A DNA stretch of 64,000 bases, from contig PHEU01000003.1 of the NCBI GenBank assembly GCA_002841295.1, positions 1 through 64,000 of the forward strand. Direction: 5' to 3'. Shown piece after piece: positions 33,787-43,298 of this stretch. The notes under the pieces were generated by a model, which did no database searches, was not told the DNA's origin, and worked only from the letters and a program-made list of their open reading frames with translations. Origin of the DNA: Actinobacteria bacterium HGW-Actinobacteria-6. GTDB taxonomy: Bacteria; Actinomycetota; Coriobacteriia; Anaerosomatales; Anaerosomataceae. A program made the translations under genes and the position numbers. Position 1 is the first letter of the stretch, and each line of letters starts with the position of its first letter.

Positions 33787-36700
33787 CTACGGTGTGACCT
33801 TCTCGATGCGGCACAAGCATGCTTTGTACTCAGGAATCGTGGTGTTCGCATCCCATGCGTCGATGCACAGGTCGTTTGCGCGAGCGCCCACGCCGAGGCC
33901 ACGATCGCCCCAGTGCCACGGAATCGCGACGGTTCCGGGAGCGACACGCTGATTTGCCAGCGTACCGACACCCACGCGAGCCTTCCATCCCTTGTTCCAC
34001 GCACCGGCAGCAAGAGCGCCTGTCATGATGGTGCGGTCGTCCATGTCCGTGGTGCTGTTACCGCGAGCGGTAACGATGTTGACCCAATCGCCATCCTTGA
34101 TTCCGGCGGCGAGAGCGTCAACCGAGTTGAGCTCCACCCACGGATCCGGCTCCAGCTCAACGTTCCACGGGTTGTTACGGGTGATCGGGCCACCCTGGAA
34201 GTGCTCGACGCAACGAATCGACGTGAGCACCAGCGGGTAGTCCGCAGCCGTACCTCTCGCGCTATCCGAGAAGATCAGGTTGCCCGTCGTGCCTACGACA
34301 CCACTGACGGAACCCTTTGTGTTCCTGCCCCATGCCGCGACCAGGTTGGGCTTGGTGCCCGTTCCGTCGTACGGCGTCTCGTAGGGCTCTGTGAATGCCG
34401 GGAAGCGCCCGGGGTACACGTGGTTCGTGCCCACGCCCGCGTCCGGCACGTCGGAGAGCTGGCTATACTTGCGGTACAGCCACGACCAGTCGGCGAGCGT
34501 GTTGGTGCCGCCGGTGATCCACAGACGAGCCATCCAGCCCGGGGCCACGAACACGTCGGCCACGTCACCAGAAAGTTCACCGTTGTTGTAGAAGATTCGG
34601 CGGTTGAGCAGCCATGCCCAGCCGTAGCGCGGATACTGGAATGCATCTCCAGCGTCTGTGCCGTTGCGGGACTTCGCCTTGTTGGCCATACCCCACGACA
34701 CGGCGGGTGTCATCGGCGGCGTGACGTTGCCGGTCTGATCCGGGTTGTATCCGCCACCATGAGCATTCGTGTTGCCAGTAGAGTAGATCCACATGGTGCC
34801 CTTGTGGCCACCCTCGAAGCCTGCAGCACCGGTGCCGACATAGCCGCCGACCGGAGCACACATCTCCTTGTAGACCTGCTCAGCGACGTACTCGCTGCCG
34901 AGGAGCACGTTGCCCTCGTAGTCAACGCCGCTGACTTCCTCAAACGGGCTGACTCCGTCCCAACCGTACTTGCCCCAGAGGACATCGTACGCGTCGAGTC
35001 CGTCAAGGGCGGTTCCAGCCCACTGCGCGGTGATGTGGCTGAATGCGCCACCATCGCTGAGAGCCTTGGCGAAGCGGTGCAGCAGCTCAAGATCGCTCTT
35101 GCTGTTGCCCATGGGATCGGTAGTCTTGTCGCGCCACTGCATCCAGCGGCCGGAGCTTGTGACGCTTCCCGCTTCCTCAACATGCGAACATGCCGGGAGC
35201 AGATAGGTCACGCCAGTATCCTTGCGCTTGCACTGTGCGGTCTCGTTCGCAAACATATCGGTGCAGACCAGCAGGTCAAGTGCCTCAAGGCCCTTGCGTA
35301 CCGCGCTCTGGTTCGGCTCGGTGACGGCCGGGTTCTGACCCCAGACCACACATGCCTTGATCTGCGGCTTGCTATTAGCGCCTGCCCAGACCGGATCCAT
35401 ACGGCGGAACGACTCGATGTGAGGTACGCCGTTGCCCTTGGGCCAGCAGTCGTAGAGGCGATCGAAATCTGCGTGGTCAGCCGGTGAGCTCACGATAGCG
35501 CGGCTACCGAAGAACTCGCGCGTCATGTTGTAGAATCCGCGCTGCTGCCAGGCGATATCGTCCTCGGTGTACGCGCTCTTCAGCGTCGAAGTCACAGGGG
35601 CCGTGCCCGGAAGAACCCGGTTGCCGAACAAACCGTTCGTGTACGCCTCATACGTCTGACCCTCGGCCGGGTTGGCCGAATAGCCAGGAATGAGGTCGAA
35701 CAGGTTGCCCATGTCGGTCGAACCCTGAACGTTGTGGATACCGCGGAGGGCGTTGATGCCGCCACCAGCACGACCCATGTTGCCCATGAGCACCTGGATT
35801 ACAGCGTAGGAGCGAATGCCCTGCGAACCACTCGTGAACTGGGTTCCGCCCATCGCGTACATGATGCAAGCGGCGCGATAGCCGGCGGCCTTGATGTTGT
35901 CCGGGTGCGCTGCGGCACCGAAGTCCGAGCTTGAGCAACGGCTGTTGGCGATGAAAGCATCGCGAACCGCGGCGATGTCAGCCGTGGTACAACCGCAGAT
36001 CTCGGCAACGGCGGTGTCAGTGTACATCGCAACGTGGCTCTTGAGCTTCTGGAAGACGCAATCCGGATCCTCAACATCCGCTGCAAGCAACGGGAAGTTG
36101 GAGATCAGCTTGCCACCATCCGACAGCTTGTCTTCGCGCTGGTAGTCGCCCGTGACCGCGTCTACCTTGAGTCGCGAATCACAGTAGGTCGGCCAACCAG
36201 AGACGTTATCGGTGGTGCCATCATCGCATATGAACGAGCGAGCCTTCGCCGAGCCCGGCGCGGTGCTGTTGTGCCATGCGAAGAAGTTGATGGCTGCGGT
36301 GCTTGTCGGATTCGCGTACATCCACGTGATGATCGAGTTCAACACACCGTTGATGAACGCAATGTTGGTTCCGGGACGAATACGAACGTAACGGTCATGC
36401 TTGCGCATGTCGTTCACGTTCGTTGCATCGTAACCGCTGTTGATCATGCGGGCGGTACGCGTCTGCCGCGGATCGACGACGACGAGCGTTGCATTCCTGC
36501 CACGACCGTTGACGTCGAAGCGAGCGGTGTTCACGTGCCCGATCGATGCGGGGTGGTTCTCAGCGGGGTTGGCTCCGCAAACGAAGAACATGGTGGAGTT
36601 ATCGAGATCCACCCAGTTGTTCGTCATGGCGCCTCGTCCGAATGTGCGGCCAAGACCGGCCACTGTGGACGAGTGTCATATACGGGCCTGGTGTTCGACC

Positions 36701-37323
36701 AGGCTTGTGCCAAATTCGGCGATGACCTTGCGATACAGGTAGTTCGGCTCGTTGTTCATGTGCGATGAGCCGAAGAACATGACCGTCTTTGCGTTCGAAG
36801 CTGCGGTCGAACCAGCTGTTACTGCGCCAAGCGAGTCGCGGATTGCCTTGAGGCCGGCATGGTTCCCGCCGTCGCCTGCGACGATCTCAGTCATGGCTGT
36901 GTCGAGAGCGATTGCAGACCAAGCACCGTTACCAATGCGCTTCCACGCAGTACCGGTGAAGTCAAAACCATCAACAGCCGCAGTGTGCTCCGGCACGCCG
37001 AGACGACGAACGTTGTTTACCAGCTGATACGAGCCGGCGCCCTTGGAGCACAGTCCGCCTCGGCTGGTCGGGTTGTTCGAATCACCATAGATGTCGAGCA
37101 CGTTGCCGCTCGCATCCACGTCGACCTTCTGGCCACACTGCGCAGAGCAGTACGGGCAGGTCGTCGTGTAGGTAGCAGCAACGTCAGCAGCTATGGCACG
37201 GGACGCGGTGAATACCATGTCGGCACCGGTCGCCCCTACCACAGCCGCCGCAGCGCCTGCCTTCAGGAAGTCGCGCCGTGAAAGCTCGAACTTCCCTTCT
37301 GTTTCCTTATCGTGTGTAGCCAT
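33787..37323 (-). CDS. fdhA: Selenocysteine-containing, Tat-exported formate dehydrogenase catalytic subunit
   Basis: One 1178-aa gene is interrupted by an in-frame TGA (36676-36678) that encodes selenocysteine at residue 216. The flanking protein reads HQARI-U-HSSTVAGLGRTFGRGAMTN, which is the FdnG active site, and the frame is continuous on both sides. A Tat signal (SRRDFLKAG, 15-23), a [4Fe-4S] site (C56, C59, C63, C92) and molybdopterin domains follow. The product oxidises formate (or reduces CO2) on the outer face using Mo/W-bis-MGD. It is longer than E. coli FdnG (about 1015 aa). RBS GGGAAAGG precedes the ATG. Conventional gene calling would split it into two genes at 36676. Confidence 0.93.
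36633..36678 (-). promoter_or_regulatory. SECIS element and UGA-Sec codon of fdhA
   Basis: Directly after the TGA the RNA folds with a lower stem CTCGTCC/GGACGAG (7 bp) and an upper stem GTGGCC/GGCC-G-CAC, capped by a loop holding GGTCT. GGUCU in the apical loop is the SelB-binding signal of the E. coli fdhF SECIS. The loop starts 18 nt after the TGA, the spacing I recall for fdhF. Confidence 0.88.
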
Positions 37324-37441
37324 ACCTTTCCCTCTCTATTCGTGGATCCTTTGTGACCCACAATGGTCCGAAGATACCTCCGGTCCAACCGACCTTCTCC
37401 GCCACACCTCCTTCTCATCCGGGGCCGTCTCGGGGGGGAAT

Positions 37442-37488
37442 AAAAAAACCGGTCCACCCACGCGTCAGTTCTGCGTGTGTAACCGGTT
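37442..37488 (-). terminator. Intrinsic terminator/attenuator in the fdhA leader
   Basis: AACCGGT/ACCGGTT (7 bp) closes a hairpin extended by ACACACGC/GCGTGGGT (7 of 8 paired) and is followed at once by seven Ts. It points toward fdhA and lies downstream of the dyad promoter, so it can act as an attenuator controlled by the preceding folded RNA. It would also stop read-through from the NHL gene. Confidence 0.85.
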
Positions 37489-37499
37489 CTGTCAGGCGA

Positions 37500-37610
37500 T
37501 TGCCTCCCTTACCCCAGAGATGACGCGACACGGACCCCTTTTGCCGGGGAGCCTCGCATCGCTGTCTCCTTTCCAAAGGGGGAGGCGTCACCGTTTCCAG
37601 TGGCACCCTA
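37500..37610 (-). ncRNA. Candidate riboswitch/attenuator aptamer before fdhA
   Basis: GCCTCCC (37586-37580) pairs with GGGAGGC (37508-37502). Inside are the hairpin CCTTT-GG-AAAGG (37579-37568) and a stem GATGCG/CG-T-CATC carrying CCCC-GGCAAAA-GGGG (37549-37535). Just before it is a GAAA-capped hairpin, CACTG-GAAA-CGGTG (37602-37589), extended by GGTG/CGCC. A terminator follows. A molybdenum- or tungsten-cofactor riboswitch is the natural guess given the gene, but I cannot confirm the class by eye. Confidence 0.55.
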
Positions 37611-37716
37611 TCGGCCTGAGGACCTTGACGCGGCGCGCTGTAGGTCAGGAGGCTCGGAGACGAACGGCCTATTCAATTACCCTGGGGGATCTGCCGGGAC
37701 CCATTGTTCCAGGGAT

Positions 37717-37732
37717 TGTAACTAGAGTTACA
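37717..37732 (-). promoter_or_regulatory. Dyad TGTAACTCTAGTTACA upstream of fdhA leader
   Basis: This is a perfect TGTAAC-N4-GTTACA dyad. The sequence TGTAACTCTAGTTACAATC differs at one position from the site before the CWB2 gene. The right arm runs into TACAAT, a -10-like hexamer. No good -35 is visible, which fits activator dependence or a repressor covering the -10. Confidence 0.55.
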
Positions 37733-37804
37733 AACACTCTCCATCAAGCGTACCGACACCGGCGAGATGTGTCAATCCTGTGGATACCCGCAAACGGACA
37801 CGCA

Positions 37805-39319
37805 TCACGCCGTGCCCCCGCCGAATGAGTCGAGAAACGCTTTACGGTCGTAAACCTGGACACTCATTGCCCTGGCCGAGCGCGCTAGTCCCTCGTCCTC
37901 TGTTGCCAGTCGCGAGACACGCTGGGCGATTGTCAGCAAGATTGCGGTCTGCCGATCGACCCCACCATTCTCGATAAGCTCGACCACATCGGACTCCGAG
38001 TGCGGCTCCGGATGGAGTAGATCGTTGAGCGCCACTCCGTCGACACTACGGCCATCGTACTCGGCGAATCCCTCAGCCGGAACGACCCACTTGAACCTGC
38101 GATCGTTCATGAAGTCGATCTTCTCGGCCAAAGCCATGCCCTCGATGAAATCCGAAGTCACCACTATCGAACGCTTGCGGCGCAGGAGCGGGATGAGGAA
38201 CAGCAGGAGCGGTGAGAGGCATATCGTCCAGCCCATAGGCGTCTCAGGAGTCTCAAACGACGGTATGAGACCCACCGTTGGCCAGCCCCAGACTTGCACC
38301 TGATGGTTCTCGCGATCGGACACGTAGATCCTGCCGCGGCTATCGAGCGAGACATCGCTCGGATACTGGAACTGACCGAGGCCCACGCCGTTCCCGCCGA
38401 AGCCGGTGATGCGCTGACCGTTGAGTTCATAGATGTCCACTGTGTGTGAGAACGCATCAACCACGTACAGCCTCTGCTGCGAGTCGATGGTCATTCCGCG
38501 CGGTGTGCCCGACGTCGGGATCATGTACTTGTATTCGCCCTCGGAAGAAAACACCTGAACGCGCCTGTTGTTGCTGTCCGAGACGAAGATGTCACCGTTC
38601 TTTGCAACGACGATGCCGTTGGGGTAGTAGAAGCCGCCAGGAGAATCCTCCATACGCGCCGCCTGTACCGTTTTGCCCCACCGGCGTATCTCGGCACCAT
38701 CAGGTGTGTACTCGAGGACGCGGTGCACCTTCGTGAGACCCACATCGGCGATCAGGACATTGCCGTCAGCGTCGAATGCGATGGCGATAGGCGCCCAATC
38801 GGCGGGAGCATCACCATCAGCCTGGAACTCCCGAATGAACGTTCCGTCTGGCGCAAAGACGAACACGCCCTGCAGACGGCGGTCGGTGACCCAGACCTCG
38901 CCGCTGTCGCTGATCGCCACGCGACCCGGCTGCAAAAGCGCAGTCGCGTCAGCACTCTCAATCGCTCGGAACGAGAAGTTGTACGAACCGTCCGTGTCGT
39001 AACACCGGATCGCTTTGTTCTTGTTGTCGACGACGTACACACGGTCACCACTGGTGACAGCCACGCCGATCGGCTGCGTGAGCGCGTCGGGGCCCTCTGG
39101 ACCGGCTATCGAGTACAAGTACTCGGGTGGCGTAACAGCTGCCTCACCACCGCCGATGAATGGCACGACGATTCTGCCGTTCTCCAGATAGTTGAACGTC
39201 GCCCAGACGAGCAGCAGGAGCAGAAGAACCAGCAGCACCAGGGCCACGATTCTCTTCGTCCGACCGCGGCGCTCGCGCTGTGCGAGAAAGTTCGACAGTT
39301 TCCGATTGGATTCGGTCAC
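37805..39319 (-). CDS. Membrane NHL-repeat propeller fused to a cytosolic PIN-like domain
   Basis: The 504-aa protein has a short cytosolic N-terminus, a helix (about 23-44), at least five NHL repeats (QPIGVAVTSGDRVYVVDN, YPNGIVVAKNGDIFVSDSNN, YPSDVSLDSRGRIYVSDRENH), a second helix (about 363-381) and a C-terminal domain (385-504). That domain ends LATEDEGLARSARAMSVQVYDRKAFLDSFG, which looks like the end of a PIN nuclease fold. The propeller would face outward and the PIN-like part the cytosol. It is last in the multiheme operon. Confidence 0.75.
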   Translation of the reverse strand: MTESNRKLSNFLAQRERRGRTKRIVALVLLVLLLLLLVWATFNYLENGRIVVPFIGGGEAAVTPPEYLYSIAGPEGPDALTQPIGVAVTSGDRVYVVDNKNKAIRCYDTDGSYNFSFRAIESADATALLQPGRVAISDSGEVWVTDRRLQGVFVFAPDGTFIREFQADGDAPADWAPIAIAFDADGNVLIADVGLTKVHRVLEYTPDGAEIRRWGKTVQAARMEDSPGGFYYPNGIVVAKNGDIFVSDSNNRRVQVFSSEGEYKYMIPTSGTPRGMTIDSQQRLYVVDAFSHTVDIYELNGQRITGFGGNGVGLGQFQYPSDVSLDSRGRIYVSDRENHQVQVWGWPTVGLIPSFETPETPMGWTICLSPLLLFLIPLLRRKRSIVVTSDFIEGMALAEKIDFMNDRRFKWVVPAEGFAEYDGRSVDGVALNDLLHPEPHSESDVVELIENGGVDRQTAILLTIAQRVSRLATEDEGLARSARAMSVQVYDRKAFLDSFGGGTA

Positions 39320-39349
39320 GCTTCACACTCCGTGTTCATCGCGAGCTGA

Positions 39350-40348
39350 TTATTTACCGAGCCGAGCAAGCGCCTCGGTTGCGTCAGGATCCTGGGGAAC
39401 GAGCTGCAAGACCCGTTCATACGCCGTAGCCGCTTCGTCGTTCTTTTCGAAGCCCTCGAGAAGGTGCGCAACAAGGCGAGCAGCTTCGATGTTCGTGGGC
39501 TCTAGCGCGATGGCGATACGCGCCTCTACAAGCGCTCCCTTTGTATCGCTCTTCTGAAGCGACTTGGCGACGGCAAGGTGATCTCCAGCCGGGCCGAGCT
39601 TCTCGAGCTGCTTGAGTGGCTCGGCTCGACCAGGCGCGTTATCCGCCGAGCGACGGAACAGCTCGGCCGCTCCGGCCTTGTCACCGTCTGCAAGAAGCAG
39701 TATTCCCATGTCGTAGTTCGCCTCGGCCATCGTGGGCACGAACGCGAGTGCTGTCTCGAGTTCTTTGCGTTGGTTTGAATCCGAGCCGAGCTCGCGATAC
39801 GCAACCGAGAGCGCATAGTGAGTGTCAGCATCGTCGCGCTTCATCCGAAGCGCCTCTTTCAGGTACAGCACCGCGTCCTCGTAGGCCTTGAGGGAAATGA
39901 GCGTCACACCGCGGTAGTAGTACGCCCGCTCGAGACGCTGGTCCTGGCTCGCGAATTGCCCGGACTTAAGGCTGTCGACCAGACGCTGCCAGTACCCCTC
40001 AGCGGTACGCCACTCCTCGCGCTTCATGGCGATCAGGCCGAGACCCTCAAGTGCAGCCGCGTTGTCTTCTTCGATCTTGAGCGCATTCTGGAACTGCTCG
40101 ACCGAATCGTCGAGTCGTCCGTCGGACGCAAGCGCCTGAGCGAGCAGGATTCGCGCACCGGCATTGGTAGGCGACTTTTTGACCTGCTCGACGAGTGACT
40201 CGATTGCCCGGCCTGTGACCGAGTTCTTCTCGACGCCGCGTTGGGTCGAGAAGACTGTGTAGCCGAGATAGACGAGTGCGACCACAACGAGCAGGCCGAC
40301 GACTTTGACGGCGATACCAAGAACGTGTGAGTTCATGCTTAGTTTCAC
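39350..40348 (-). CDS. Membrane-anchored TPR protein
   Basis: The 332-aa protein has one N-terminal helix (about 10-30) and six or more tetratricopeptide repeats (NAGARILLAQALASDGRLDDSVEQF, AYYYRGVTLISLKAYEDAVLYLKEAL, EARIAIALEPTNIEAARLVAHLLEG). Such proteins often help assemble multi-subunit or multiheme complexes. It is between the 20-heme cytochrome and the NHL protein. The start is a GTG at 40348 or the ATG 12 nt later. Confidence 0.82.
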   Translation of the reverse strand: MKLSMNSHVLGIAVKVVGLLVVVALVYLGYTVFSTQRGVEKNSVTGRAIESLVEQVKKSPTNAGARILLAQALASDGRLDDSVEQFQNALKIEEDNAAALEGLGLIAMKREEWRTAEGYWQRLVDSLKSGQFASQDQRLERAYYYRGVTLISLKAYEDAVLYLKEALRMKRDDADTHYALSVAYRELGSDSNQRKELETALAFVPTMAEANYDMGILLLADGDKAGAAELFRRSADNAPGRAEPLKQLEKLGPAGDHLAVAKSLQKSDTKGALVEARIAIALEPTNIEAARLVAHLLEGFEKNDEAATAYERVLQLVPQDPDATEALARLGK

Positions 40349-40372
40349 TCGAGAGTCACTCCACTTGCTCGA

Positions 40373-41980
40373 TCAGAGGTTGAGGTCTGTGTGACAGCGT
40401 CGGCAGAGTTCAGAACCCGGCCATGGCGCGATTCGTATGTTTTGAATATCGAGAGCTCCATGACAATCGTAGCAGCCTCGCATGTCGTGAGGTCCAGTGA
40501 GCGGGTTGTCGACCCTGATGCCGGTGGATCCGAAACCGATATGGCAGTCATCGCACACGTACGGCTTGTCTTTCTTACTCTCGGCCGTTGTCGCGACGTT
40601 GAAGTGAACGGCGTGCTCGGCAAGTCCAGCGACCTTGATGTCGGTCGCAGGCTCAGTCTTCATCTCAGGATGGCACTTGACGCAGTTCTTCGCGACAAGT
40701 TCCGCCGAACGGACAGTTGCATGGTGACAGTCCTGACATGACTCCCTGTCTTTGTGGCAGACCCGGCAGTCCTCGCCTGAGAGCTTACCTCCTGTGGCAT
40801 GGACATCGAGCCAGTCAGTCGGATGTGGCATCGTCGTTTGGTGGCACTGCTGACAGGACTTTGAGTCGTGACACACCGCACAGTCACCTTTTTGGCCGAG
40901 GAACAGGCCGCCGTGCTCGGATGACCACTGCGGCTTACGGTGATCTGCTGGAATCACCTTAAGGCCGACTTTGCCATTAGCAAGCTTCGTTCCACCGTTG
41001 TGGCACTTCACGCACGTCTCGGCCTTATGGCACATCGCGCAGTACGATACGCCACCCTTGGCCGGGTCTTTGTGGTCGCCGCTCAGGAACTTCACGCTAT
41101 GGCTCACCGGGGTGAGCTCGAAGCTCTTGGGGTGACAGTCTTCACACTTCTCGGTGGCGACCGGCCCGTTCGCAGCGTGCACAAGACCGTGGCAGCGATA
41201 GCACTGCTGCATGGTGTTCCTGTCGGTCAAGGTCGGCTGATGCGCGAATCGCGGATGGCAGACCGTGCACTGGTAGTCACGCTTAAGGTGATCGTCATGC
41301 GTGAAGAGGATGCGCCCGGGCTCGAACTTGTCGATATCGGGATGGCAGTAGTTGCACTGACCGATAGATGTCGCTTCGTCGGGGTCGATGAGTTTCGAGG
41401 GCTCATCGATCTTCAACGGCACGGTCCGCAGGTAGATCGCGGGCATCGAGCCGACATCGACCTTCTCGGCCACGTGGCACGTGTCGCAATCCTTGACGGG
41501 CTCGTGGCAGAGCAGACAGCCGTTGACTCCCCCGGTCTTGCTCGCGGTAGCGTGGGGCTTTGCCTTCCAGTCCTTCACATGCGACTTGGGTCGTCTCGTA
41601 TCGCCGTCGGGGTGACAGTCAGTACACTCACCGCTCGCCACCTGACCCGTAGGACCGTGGACCAAACCGTGGCATGCAAAACACGATGCCATCGTCGGTA
41701 TGGCAGTCTTGCCGCCCTCGTGCGGATTGACGAAGTGGCACGAAGAGCAGTCCGCCGTAAGGTGAGCTGCGTGATTGAAGATGACCGAGGCGTTTCGCGA
41801 CGCACCGATGACCGCGTGACAAGGCGTACAGTTCCGTGCGGTGACCGGGGCTGTGAGGTCAATCGGCGGAGAGTCAACGATGCTTCGGGCCTGCAGCGCG
41901 GGGACAGCAAGGAAGGCGGCGGTCGATATCACCGCGACCGCCACCAAAACCATTGCTCTCGATGCGCTGAATCGTGCCAT
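40373..41980 (-). CDS. Exported 20-heme c-type cytochrome
   Basis: The 535-aa protein has a signal-anchor (SRAMVLVAVAVISTAAFLAVPALQA). I count twenty CXXCH motifs, from CTPCH near residue 50 to CRRCH five residues before the end, about one heme per 27 residues. Distal His segments (HAAH, HDDH, SHSVKF) are spread between them. It should act as a long electron wire outside the membrane. ATG 41980 was chosen because it lies 4 nt beyond the upstream stop; a TTG 21 nt earlier is possible. Confidence 0.88.
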   Translation of the reverse strand: MARFSASRAMVLVAVAVISTAAFLAVPALQARSIVDSPPIDLTAPVTARNCTPCHAVIGASRNASVIFNHAAHLTADCSSCHFVNPHEGGKTAIPTMASCFACHGLVHGPTGQVASGECTDCHPDGDTRRPKSHVKDWKAKPHATASKTGGVNGCLLCHEPVKDCDTCHVAEKVDVGSMPAIYLRTVPLKIDEPSKLIDPDEATSIGQCNYCHPDIDKFEPGRILFTHDDHLKRDYQCTVCHPRFAHQPTLTDRNTMQQCYRCHGLVHAANGPVATEKCEDCHPKSFELTPVSHSVKFLSGDHKDPAKGGVSYCAMCHKAETCVKCHNGGTKLANGKVGLKVIPADHRKPQWSSEHGGLFLGQKGDCAVCHDSKSCQQCHQTTMPHPTDWLDVHATGGKLSGEDCRVCHKDRESCQDCHHATVRSAELVAKNCVKCHPEMKTEPATDIKVAGLAEHAVHFNVATTAESKKDKPYVCDDCHIGFGSTGIRVDNPLTGPHDMRGCYDCHGALDIQNIRIAPWPGSELCRRCHTDLNL

Positions 41981-41984
41981 CAGA

Positions 41985-43241
41985 TTACGAGCCGCCTCCA
42001 AAGACAGATCCGATCAACTTCAGAACCGGGTTGTTCGCTCGTACGTCTGCCTTGCCATGAATCATACCTGCCGAACTCCTGGTGAAGTCCTCGGACGCGG
42101 TGCCATGCTGGTCATGACAGCTTCCGGATCCGCACGATGCGGCTAGATTCGCCGGGTTCACACTGGACTCCTTGTCGGCCTTGGGCTGGATGCCGTGGTA
42201 GTCGTGGCACTGCCAGCAAGCCGGAGCGTCCTCGGCACCGGCTTTATATGCCGCCCCGTGATAGTAGTCGCTGTAATTATCGTAATAATCCGTGTGGCAC
42301 TTGCCGCACATGTCATACGACGAGGCATGGATCGTCATGCTTGCTTCTTCAGTGTCCGTGAGCGGGATCGTGTGACCCCCGTGGCACGAACCACAGGTGG
42401 CCGAGGCGTAATTCTTCTTGGCGATTCCCTCGGCATGAATCGACGACTCGTACGCCGCTTTCTGGTCGTCGTGGTCGTGGCACTCAGCGCAAGAAAGACC
42501 CGCATTGACGTTCCAGAGCTTGGTCTTGGGCTCAGGCGCGTCATCGCCGTAGGTGAAGTCCACGTGGCACTGCACGCACGTGATGTCACGGTGTGCCGAG
42601 GAATCCACGCCCACGACCTGGTATGACTTGATCAGGCCATTGGAGAGCTTCGTCAGGTTCGGATTGCCGTGGCATGCCTGGCATCCGTTCCCCACGTCGT
42701 AGGCAAATGCCTGCTTCGGCTTCCACTCGACGCCCTCTTTCAAGTGACACGAGTTGCAGTCCGAGATCGTGTGACACATCGCGCACTCAGTGTTGGTCTT
42801 AGCCAGCGAAGGCGCCACGTGCGGCTTGTTCTTCCAGTCAGTCGTGTGGGACGACGGCCGCAGCTTGATCGGCCCGGCCTTATGACAATCGGAGCAGAGC
42901 GACGTTGCCATCTCGCCCTGGGGCCCGTGCGTAAGCCCGTGGCAGTTGAAGCATTCCTTCATCGGCACGCGCTTGATCAGACCGCCGGGGCCGTGTGGTG
43001 ATTCTGTATGGCAGGCGCTGCATGCCGTGCTGATATGGGAGCCGTGAGTGAAGTTGATGTTGAGATCCTTCACCACGGCGTAGTTCGCGTGGCAGTACGT
43101 GCAGTTCTCCTTGTAGACTTCGCCGCCCAACTGAATCGTGATAGCCGAGGAGACTGCCGGCGCGATTGCGACGGCGACCAGTACGACTACTATCAGCAGA
43201 GCTCGCGAGACATGCTTGCCGGAGCGTGCCTCTCTTCTCAC
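41985..43241 (-). CDS. Exported 13-heme c-type cytochrome
   Basis: The 418-aa protein has a signal-anchor (about 12-35), twelve CXXCH motifs and a terminal CX4CH (CGSGSCH). The last 150 residues closely match the 7-heme neighbour: YHGAAYKAGAEDAPACWQCHDYHGIQ and CHDQHGTASEDF. The signature CHGLTHGPQGEMATSLCSDCH is also similar to parts of the 20-heme protein, so these cytochromes arose by module duplication. GTG start with AAGG upstream. Confidence 0.88.
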   Translation of the reverse strand: MRREARSGKHVSRALLIVVVLVAVAIAPAVSSAITIQLGGEVYKENCTYCHANYAVVKDLNINFTHGSHISTACSACHTESPHGPGGLIKRVPMKECFNCHGLTHGPQGEMATSLCSDCHKAGPIKLRPSSHTTDWKNKPHVAPSLAKTNTECAMCHTISDCNSCHLKEGVEWKPKQAFAYDVGNGCQACHGNPNLTKLSNGLIKSYQVVGVDSSAHRDITCVQCHVDFTYGDDAPEPKTKLWNVNAGLSCAECHDHDDQKAAYESSIHAEGIAKKNYASATCGSCHGGHTIPLTDTEEASMTIHASSYDMCGKCHTDYYDNYSDYYHGAAYKAGAEDAPACWQCHDYHGIQPKADKESSVNPANLAASCGSGSCHDQHGTASEDFTRSSAGMIHGKADVRANNPVLKLIGSVFGGGS

Positions 43242-43298
43242 CCTTTTCCCCTTACCTATTCGCTGATCGCGTCCGCTTCAGGGCAACTCTCTATTCGA

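Larger units (their letters stand above)
37324..37804 (-). other. 481-bp regulatory gap upstream of fdhA
   Basis: No protein-coding gene is supported here. In transcription order the gap holds the dyad operator (37717-37732), a folded leader (about 37610-37500), an intrinsic terminator (37488-37442) and about 119 nt to the fdhA start. That last stretch includes a perfect inverted repeat TTGTG-GGT-CACAA (37351-37363) whose role is unclear. Confidence 0.8.

Noticed and set aside
33913-35487. Long plus-strand open frame (524 codons) opposite fdhA
   Set aside because: It is antisense to a well-supported enzyme, has no recognisable domains, and arises from the GC-rich codon pattern of the real gene.
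36676-36678. Stop codon splitting the molybdopterin oxidoreductase, which would suggest a pseudogene
   Set aside because: The protein continues in the same frame on both sides at the known Sec position and a SECIS hairpin follows, so it is a selenocysteine codon.
37193-37828. Plus-strand open frame (211 codons) across the fdhA leader
   Set aside because: No ribosome site or domain is visible, and it crosses the terminator and the start of the opposite gene.
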